Shown here: in pieces, positions 59,303 through 64,000 of the stretch
Layout: each line of letters begins with the position of its first letter
Position numbering within the stretch: the first letter of the stretch is position 1
Assembly (NCBI RefSeq): GCF_009547075.1
Contig: NZ_WIPH01000003.1
Location: 124,001-188,000, forward strand
Reading direction: 5' to 3'
DNA from: Gluconobacter aidae
GTDB lineage: Bacteria; Pseudomonadota; Alphaproteobacteria; Acetobacterales; Acetobacteraceae
DNA length: 64,000 nt
Translations under genes and position numbers: made by a program
The notes under the pieces: model-generated
The model's database searches: none
What the model saw: the letters and a program-made list of their open reading frames with translations, nothing else
Told to the model about the DNA's origin: nothing

Positions 59303-59626
59303 ATGTCTCTAACCCTGGTGACGTCAGCCCCCTCCACCCCGGATCACACGTCTCCGGAAACCGGTCCCCAGACACAGCCCCAGACACAATCCATGTCTCC
59401 GCCCGATCCGGACACCCTCGCCGAAAAGAACCGTCAGGAAGAGCAGGTTCTCAAAAAACGCTTCATCGGCATGGTTCTCGGTCTCGTCTTCGCGCATGTC
59501 TACGTGGCGCTTGCCCTCGCCTATTCCTACATGGACGACCACAACCATCTGCATACCTGCTGGCTGCCCCTGCTGGGTGCCTTCATCTGCGGGATGATTT
59601 TCGTCTTCCACGTCTCCATCTCGTAA
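59303..59626 (+). CDS. 107-residue membrane protein, unknown function
   Basis: This protein has a polar Thr/Pro/Gln-rich N terminus (about residues 1-48), then two hydrophobic helices (GMVLGLVFAHVYVALALAYSY and CWLPLLGAFICGMIFVFHV) joined by a His-rich loop (MDDHNHLHT). AAGGA is located before the ATG. No family is recognised. It leads a run of three genes on the plus strand, with gaps of 14 and 10 bases, so they probably share a transcript. Confidence 0.7.
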   Translation: MSLTLVTSAPSTPDHTSPETGPQTQPQTQSMSPPDPDTLAEKNRQEEQVLKKRFIGMVLGLVFAHVYVALALAYSYMDDHNHLHTCWLPLLGAFICGMIFVFHVSIS

Positions 59627-59640
59627 GCCGGAGAACACCC

Positions 59641-59865
59641 ATGACCCATACAGTCCGCCGCGCCTGGCTTCAGCCTTTCCTGTCCACGACATTGTGGACC
59701 CTCGTCCTGATCGACATCGCCGTGATGACCTATCTGGAAAATCAGGATTTCTTCAAGGATTACGCCGGCTGGGCCTGGCCCTCCGTCCTGATTACCGGAA
59801 TCATCGGCTACTTCATCGGCCCCGCGATCGACAGGCTTTTTTCCAGAAAGTCCGCAAGCCGATAG
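59641..59865 (+). CDS. 74-residue membrane protein, unknown function
   Basis: This protein has two hydrophobic segments (LSTTLWTLVLIDIAVMTYL and SVLITGIIGYFIGPAIDRLF) and a basic C terminus (RLFSRKSASR). It is 14 bases after the 107-residue gene and 10 bases before the possible toxin-immunity fusion. No family is recognised. A GGAG lies 9 bases before its ATG. Confidence 0.65.
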   Translation: MTHTVRRAWLQPFLSTTLWTLVLIDIAVMTYLENQDFFKDYAGWAWPSVLITGIIGYFIGPAIDRLFSRKSASR

Positions 59866-59875
59866 TGTTCCAGGA

Positions 59876-60592
59876 ATGACCGTTCCATCAAACCTGCCTG
59901 ATCCGGAATACCGTCGCCTCTTTCCCCAACTGGCCAGCTACGGCGCCGGCCCATTCGGGGAGGATGTCGATACATTCGGCGACACCCTGATGGACGTCAT
60001 TCAGGACGTGACGGAAACCCGAACGTTCCTCACCCGGGCCGCCGCCATCCGCGAACTCGAAACCCTGCTGGCCTGTAACGAGACCGATCTGGCCCGGATC
60101 ACATGGGCTCTGATCGCCTTCGATCCGCTCGCCCGGTTCAATGAACCGGCTCCGTTTCCCAGCCTGAGCCACTTCTGGACAGCCCTGTTACGAAACCTCG
60201 AAACCGGGCCACCGCCATGGCCGGATACTGCAAGGCGCCAGCTCGGGGGCTGCGTTATGGAGCGGCATATCGCCCCGACAGAAGCCGACATCAAAGCGCG
60301 GTTTGCCGACGAAAAGCTCCGGTCCGTCTCCTTCTTCCAGACAAAGGAAAACGCAGAGCATGCCATTCTCCAGACGCTTCAGAGCAACGCGGACGCAATC
60401 GACGCATGGCTTGCCGAAACGCCTGACGGCATGCGCGAGAGCTTCGAGCAGGATTTTCCCGAAGGCGTCGGCATCGTCATCACGGAACAGGATCGCCGCC
60501 CGACACCCGGCAAAACACTGTCCGTCACCCTGACCAAGCGCGAACTCCGTGGAATGGCCTATTACATTGAGACCATCAGGATCTACGCCTAA
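59876..60592 (+). CDS. Protein with immunity-like N-terminal and RNase A-like C-terminal regions
   Basis: This 238-residue protein has no signal peptide. Residues about 10-110 (FPQLASYGAGPFGEDVDTFGD..., AAIRELETLLA, then a long helical part ending in SLSHFWTALLRNLE) resemble the CdiI_3-type immunity proteins of contact-dependent inhibition. Residues about 124-238 (RHIAPTEADIKAR, SVSFFQTKENAEHAIL, NADAIDAWLA, IVITEQDRRP, LSVTLTKRELRGMAYYIETIRIY) resemble the bacterial RNase A-like toxin fold, with His131, Arg149 and Thr233 at positions where that family has catalytic residues; the usual Tyr two residues after the Thr reads Arg here. Both matches are from memory of the family patterns. No transporter or CdiA is nearby. 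Confidence 0.55.
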   Translation: MTVPSNLPDPEYRRLFPQLASYGAGPFGEDVDTFGDTLMDVIQDVTETRTFLTRAAAIRELETLLACNETDLARITWALIAFDPLARFNEPAPFPSLSHFWTALLRNLETGPPPWPDTARRQLGGCVMERHIAPTEADIKARFADEKLRSVSFFQTKENAEHAILQTLQSNADAIDAWLAETPDGMRESFEQDFPEGVGIVITEQDRRPTPGKTLSVTLTKRELRGMAYYIETIRIYA

Positions 60593-60620
60593 AAAAGGGG
60601 AGCAGACCGCTCCCCCCCTT
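60591..60620 (-). terminator. Intrinsic terminator after the YncE-type gene
   Basis: On the minus strand GGGGAGC and GCTCCCC around GGTCT are followed by a T6 run, a few bases after the beta-propeller gene stop. The stem also overlaps the stop codon of the plus-strand gene. Confidence 0.85.
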
Positions 60621-60627
60621 TCAGACC

Positions 60628-61866
60628 TTACCGCAGAATGCCCGTATGCCCGACGCTGTAGCGTCCCGGCTGCGGCCAGACCGTCAGGCCATGCGGCTCC
60701 GCACCGACCGGGATCTTGTGCATCGCACCCGTATCGGTGTCGATCGCATAGACCACATCATCGAACCGGCCCGACAGCCAGAGCAGCTTGCCGTCCGCGC
60801 TGACATTGCCCATGTCCGGGCTACCGCCACCGGGGATCATCCAGGTCTTGACGACCTTGTCCGTCGCAAAGTCGATGACCGACACGCCACCCGGCCCATG
60901 CTTCGGACCATGAATGCGATGTGAGCCACGATTGGCGACATACATCAGCTTGCCATCACGGCTCGGATACAGGCCATGCGTGCCGATACCCGTCGGGATG
61001 AAGCCGGTCTCCTTGAAGGAATCCCCGTCCACGACGAACACACCGTCCGCCATCATGTCCGCCACATAGAACTTGTGACCGTCCGGCGCCGTCAGGATGT
61101 CCTGTGGCATGCCACCTTTGGACAGCTTCAGCATCCCGATCATCTTCAGGTTCACCGTATCGACCTTGGCGACATAACCGCCGAACTCGCAGGTGAAGAT
61201 CGCGTATTTGCCGTCAATGGAAAAATCAGCGTGATTGACGCCCTTGCATGCCGGCGTCTCGACCGAGCCCTTCAGCTCCATCGTATGCGGATCGCGGAAA
61301 TCCAGACGCTTGTGCGCCTCCGCCACCGTAATCGCGTATTTTCCGTCCGGCGTGAAATACATGTTGTACGGATCATCCACGGCAATGGACGGACCGGGCT
61401 TGGCCGTCGCCGGATTGATCGGCGTGAGCGACCCGTCCGGACGGCCTTCGCTGTTATTCGTCACCCACAGCGTCCGCAGATCCCAGGACGGCACCACATG
61501 CTGCGGCGAATGCCCGACCGGGAACGTGTCCACAACCTGAAAAGACGCCGGATCAATAACGGATACGCTGTCCCCACGCAGGTTCGGCACATAGACGCGG
61601 GCCGGATCATGCGCGATCGCCGGCGAGATATGGGACGGAGTCGTCTCGCTGTAGATGTTCTTCGGGTCGATGACCGGCGGCATGCCCGGGATCGTCTGGA
61701 TACCGGACGCGGCCACAGGCGCCGTTGCGGCGACAGGAACGGACGCATCGGCCGGAACCGGCACCATCGGCGCACTCGGGGAATAGTCCTGCGCATGGGC
61801 CGCGGCAGCTCCCAAGGTAGTTCCCAGCAGCGTCATCGCCACCAGAAGAGGAGTCTTGAAAGTCAT
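60628..61866 (-). CDS. Exported YncE-type beta-propeller protein
   Basis: This 412-residue protein has a signal peptide (MTLLGTTLGAAAAHAQ) and repeated blades with VYVPNLRGDSVSVIDPASFQVVDTFPVGHSPQHVVPS, YNMYFTPDGKYAITVAEA, HKFYVADMMADGVFVVD, and KLLWLSGRFDDVVYAIDT, typical of YVTN/YncE propellers of six or seven blades. Such proteins are often periplasmic and some bind DNA or partner with quinoproteins. The start overlaps the stop of the creatininase-like gene by four bases, so the two are translated together. Confidence 0.85.
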   Translation of the reverse strand: MTFKTPLLVAMTLLGTTLGAAAAHAQDYSPSAPMVPVPADASVPVAATAPVAASGIQTIPGMPPVIDPKNIYSETTPSHISPAIAHDPARVYVPNLRGDSVSVIDPASFQVVDTFPVGHSPQHVVPSWDLRTLWVTNNSEGRPDGSLTPINPATAKPGPSIAVDDPYNMYFTPDGKYAITVAEAHKRLDFRDPHTMELKGSVETPACKGVNHADFSIDGKYAIFTCEFGGYVAKVDTVNLKMIGMLKLSKGGMPQDILTAPDGHKFYVADMMADGVFVVDGDSFKETGFIPTGIGTHGLYPSRDGKLMYVANRGSHRIHGPKHGPGGVSVIDFATDKVVKTWMIPGGGSPDMGNVSADGKLLWLSGRFDDVVYAIDTDTGAMHKIPVGAEPHGLTVWPQPGRYSVGHTGILR

Positions 61867-62720
61867 GGATGGCTCCTTTGGAAAGACTGGATTGCCGCAA
61901 CCGCGGTCCGGATCTGCATCTCCGTGCCGATCCTGCCGAGCCCGGCCGATGCGCGCCGCGGATCGCCACCATAGACGCCATCGGCCGCACCCGGTTTCGG
62001 AGCCTTGCGCAACGCCTCCTGACGCACAAGCGACGGATCGACCGCCAGCATCAGCGACGTATCGCTCAGCTCCGCATGAAGCCCCACCTCAGCCCCATGC
62101 CCCTGCGCACGGAGGGCCTCGGCATACTGGTGGGGAACGACTTCATAGTAATCGCGCAGATAAAGCACGGCTGCCTGACCTTTCCAGGCCCGGTTCAGCT
62201 CCTGCGCCACCTGCGCCATGAAAGACTGGTATCCGCCATGATCGCCCAGCAGCACGATCCGCCGGAAACCCTGAACGCGGAAACTCTCCGCCGCCCCTTT
62301 GAGCAGCCCTTCGAACACGGCAGGCGGCACGGAAATCGTGCCCGGAAACCTCATGTGAGACGTGCGCGGACTCGTCGATCCCTCCGGCACATAGGCCACA
62401 ACGGGGGCCACCAGCATATGCCCGGCCTGAACCGCGATCGTATCGGCCAGAACCTGCGCCCGCACATTATGCTTGCCGACCGCCATGTAAGGGCCGCTCT
62501 GCTCGGTTCCGCCCACGGGAATGATGACGGTATCCGTCCCCGCCTTCACATCCTGCGCCACCTCGGTCCAGCTCCGGCACGCGAATTCGGACTGAAGCGC
62601 CAGACCGCTGCAATGCGCGCCTTCGCCGGCGGTGCTCTGCGCCTGTGCGAACCCCGCAGACAGCCCCACCCCCGCGCAGAACAGGACAGAACGACAGGAC
62701 AGGCGAAGCAGGTTGAACAT
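61863..62720 (-). CDS. Exported creatininase-family protein with altered metal motifs
   Basis: This 285-residue protein has a signal peptide (MFNLLRLSCRSVLFCAGVGLSAGFAQAQ) and the creatininase fold: IPVGGTEQSGPYMAVGKH (the usual EQHG reads EQSG at residues 73-76, and the usual GTD reads GKH), LLGDHGGYQSFMAQVAQELN, and HAELSDTSLML near the end. The family includes creatininase, hydantoin-like hydrolases and MftE-type peptidases. Several metal ligands are replaced, so activity is uncertain. The signal peptide is unusual for this normally cytoplasmic family. It overlaps the YncE gene by four bases. Confidence 0.75.
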   Translation of the reverse strand: MFNLLRLSCRSVLFCAGVGLSAGFAQAQSTAGEGAHCSGLALQSEFACRSWTEVAQDVKAGTDTVIIPVGGTEQSGPYMAVGKHNVRAQVLADTIAVQAGHMLVAPVVAYVPEGSTSPRTSHMRFPGTISVPPAVFEGLLKGAAESFRVQGFRRIVLLGDHGGYQSFMAQVAQELNRAWKGQAAVLYLRDYYEVVPHQYAEALRAQGHGAEVGLHAELSDTSLMLAVDPSLVRQEALRKAPKPGAADGVYGGDPRRASAGLGRIGTEMQIRTAVAAIQSFQRSHP

Positions 62721-62825
62721 CAGGGCCGGAACACCTCTGGCAATGGCTGCCTCTCCCTACTCCATCTTCCACTGTCTTTTCCAGAGGCGGCCTTTCCGCA
62801 AACGCATCATGCAGTATAAGGCAGC

Positions 62826-63323
62826 ATGCCTTTCCCGATTTCCTACGATCCCGATCCCGTCGACAGCGCCGCCCACCTGATCCAGGTCGCGCTCACCCCC
62901 GTTTTCATGCTGTCGGGCATCGGCACCCTCATCAACGTATTCAACACACGGCTGGCCCGCGTCGCCGATCATCTCGAAGACGTGCGCAAGAAACTCGGTA
63001 GCCCGAAAACGGACGACACCCCGGTCGATCCCATCGACAGCCCCGAACGCCTCAAAACCCAGCAGACCCGCCTGCACCGCCGCGTCTTCGTTCTGGATGC
63101 CGCGATTCTCCTCAACGCCATCGGCGGTGCCTCAACCTGCGGTGCGGCCATGGCGCTGTTTGTCGGCTCGATCCGGGACGCTTCGACATCAGCATGGCTG
63201 CTCGCACTTTTCGGCATAGCTCTCGCCTGCACGGTCGGATCGCTGATGTTCTTCCTCGCCGACACCCTGCTGAGCTGGCACGGACTGCGTCGCGACACCG
63301 ATCTGAGCCTCGACGCGGAATAG
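62826..63323 (+). CDS. DUF2721-family membrane protein
   Basis: This 165-residue protein has three membrane segments: PVFMLSGIGTLINVFNTRLARVADHLE (with the conserved TRLARVADR-like motif), a middle helix with LDAAILLNAIGGASTCGAAMALFV, and WLLALFGIALACTVGSLMFFLAD. This layout and motif match DUF2721 as I recall it. The function is unknown. Confidence 0.7.
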   Translation: MPFPISYDPDPVDSAAHLIQVALTPVFMLSGIGTLINVFNTRLARVADHLEDVRKKLGSPKTDDTPVDPIDSPERLKTQQTRLHRRVFVLDAAILLNAIGGASTCGAAMALFVGSIRDASTSAWLLALFGIALACTVGSLMFFLADTLLSWHGLRRDTDLSLDAE

Positions 63324-63498
63324 CCTTCCGCGCAATTTTATTTCAAAAACCACCCGGAACGGTACTCTTTCCCGCAAGAAATCCTGATCTGCAAGCGCAT
63401 CCCGCTTTACTTTAACAAAAGCGAAATAATCGCCCAGCGGGAACAAAAACGGCGTCTCCGCAAAGAAGGCAAAAGTTTAAAAGGCATTTATGCACGGA

Positions 63499-63518
63499 AT
63501 GCAGGGCTGACCCTGCAT
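63499..63518. repeat. Perfect hairpin upstream of the 45-residue gene
   Basis: ATGCAGGG and CCCTGCAT are exact inverted repeats around CTGA, about 90 bases before the start of the 45-residue gene. It may be a leader structure or an operator. Confidence 0.45.
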
Positions 63519-63606
63519 CTGTATTTGTTGCTTTGGACCCCGATTCCGGAGTTTCTCCCGCTGCACGCCGCAAAACGGCAAAGATAACCACACGGAGATT
63601 TTCCAA

Positions 63607-63744
63607 ATGACGTCCATGACCCTGATCCACCTGATCGGCCTTCCCACCAGCCTTCTCGCACAGTTCTCGATGGTTGCTTTCGTTCCGATGATCGGCGCGC
63701 TGATGATTGCTACGGTTGCTTCCGACCGCGTTTCCGAGAGCTGA
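63607..63744 (+). CDS. 45-residue hydrophobic protein
   Basis: A short frame encodes 45 residues, starting MTSMTLIHLIGLPTSLL and with one long hydrophobic segment (roughly residues 20-37, AFVPMIGALMIATVA). CGGAG is nine bases before the ATG. It is followed by a strong terminator, so it has its own transcription unit. No family is recognised; it might be a small membrane regulator. Confidence 0.55.
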   Translation: MTSMTLIHLIGLPTSLLAQFSMVAFVPMIGALMIATVASDRVSES

Positions 63745-63756
63745 TCCCAGTTATCT

Positions 63757-63797
63757 CGGGACAGGCCCGGCCTTCGTGCCGGGCGTCCCGCTTTTTC
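63757..63797 (+). terminator. Intrinsic terminator after the 45-residue gene
   Basis: A long stem (CGGGAC...GCCCGGC with GCCGGGC...GTCCCG, interrupted by an AG bulge) is followed by CTTTTT just after the small gene. Confidence 0.88.
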
Positions 63798-63822
63798 CTC
63801 TCCCGGCTGACGCGGACCGCGC

Positions 63823-63999
63823 TCAGTGCCGGACAGAGAGATAGGAGTCCGGATCCAGCCGGCGGCGCCACAGATCGCACAGCCAGCAACAGCTGATCCC
63901 GACCAGCATGCCGATCGATGTCGACCCGACCCAGTGCGTCGGCAGAAACGACATCATGACTCCCGCCAGACCGGCGATCGTCCAGTTCATCGTTCCCAT
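63823..63999 (-). CDS. Small membrane protein, possibly running past the window edge
   Basis: A minus-strand frame ends with TGA at 63823. ATG codons at 63999 and 63990 give 58 or 55 residues; the frame continues to the window edge, so the true start may be outside. It has one or two hydrophobic segments (IAGLAGVMMSFLP and SIGMLVGISCCWLCDLW) and a basic C terminus. No family is recognised. Confidence 0.5.
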   Translation of the reverse strand: MGTMNWTIAGLAGVMMSFLPTHWVGSTSIGMLVGISCCWLCDLWRRRLDPDSYLSVRH

Positions 64000-64000
64000 C

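Overview
The window looks like a chromosomal segment of an acetic acid bacterium (Acetobacteraceae), most likely Gluconobacter. The strongest pointer is a 262-residue short-chain dehydrogenase at 2450-3238 that I recognise as the Gluconobacter oxydans type NAD-dependent xylitol dehydrogenase. A signal-peptide-less GH68 levansucrase, several TonB-dependent receptors with His/Ala-rich linkers, an ETF/ETF-ubiquinone oxidoreductase set and GC-rich coding sequence fit this. All calls come from reading the sequence; no search was run.

Layout. 1-9.8 kb: end of a flavohemoprotein gene, azoR with a divergent HxlR regulator, dapB, xylitol dehydrogenase, metK, trmB (no canonical start codon visible), ETF-QO with etfBA, and a LepB-type signal peptidase. 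9.8-13.6 kb: tRNA-Pro, levansucrase, ferrochelatase, a 43-residue membrane protein gene, and a host-attachment-family gene. 13.7-21.6 kb: asd-murQ, a 2OG-Fe(II) oxygenase, a small secreted protein, an alpha/beta hydrolase, sucA without sucB, a mini-lipoprotein, tRNA-Lys and arfB. 21.7-27.8 kb: a TonB-dependent receptor and a large Hint-domain protein with an internal duplication. 28-38.4 kb: gyrA-coaD-ppi, a structured intergenic region, a complete-looking group II intron starting on the base after the ssb stop codon, ssb and uvrA. 38.5-49.3 kb: panB, trhO, guanine deaminase, an outer-membrane DUF3034 protein and a five-gene purine/urate operon (permease, HIU hydrolase, OHCU decarboxylase, PuuE-type allantoinase, flavin monooxygenase) with a divergent LysR regulator. 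49.4-58.9 kb: a second TonB-dependent receptor, a cupin, a DsbD-type reductase, a PRISE-type reductase with a second divergent HxlR regulator, and a large MscS channel. 58.9-64 kb: small membrane and basic proteins, a protein that may fuse an immunity-like domain to an RNase A-like toxin domain, an exported creatininase-like protein overlapping a YncE-type beta-propeller gene, a DUF2721 protein, and two very small membrane protein genes.

Metabolic reading. Guanine deaminase plus the urate operon gives guanine to xanthine, then urate to allantoin and allantoate; the xanthine-to-urate step is not in the window. Etf/ETF-QO feed electrons to ubiquinone. sucA encodes 2-oxoglutarate dehydrogenase E1 only, so E2 and E3 must lie elsewhere. 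The most interesting loci are the possible toxin-immunity fusion (59.3-60.6 kb), the creatininase-like/YncE pair (60.6-62.7 kb), the urate operon with its unassigned oxygenase, the duplicated Hint protein, the intron at the ssb stop, a 50-bp dispersed palindromic repeat (2391-2440 and 43437-43486), and the trmB start anomaly.
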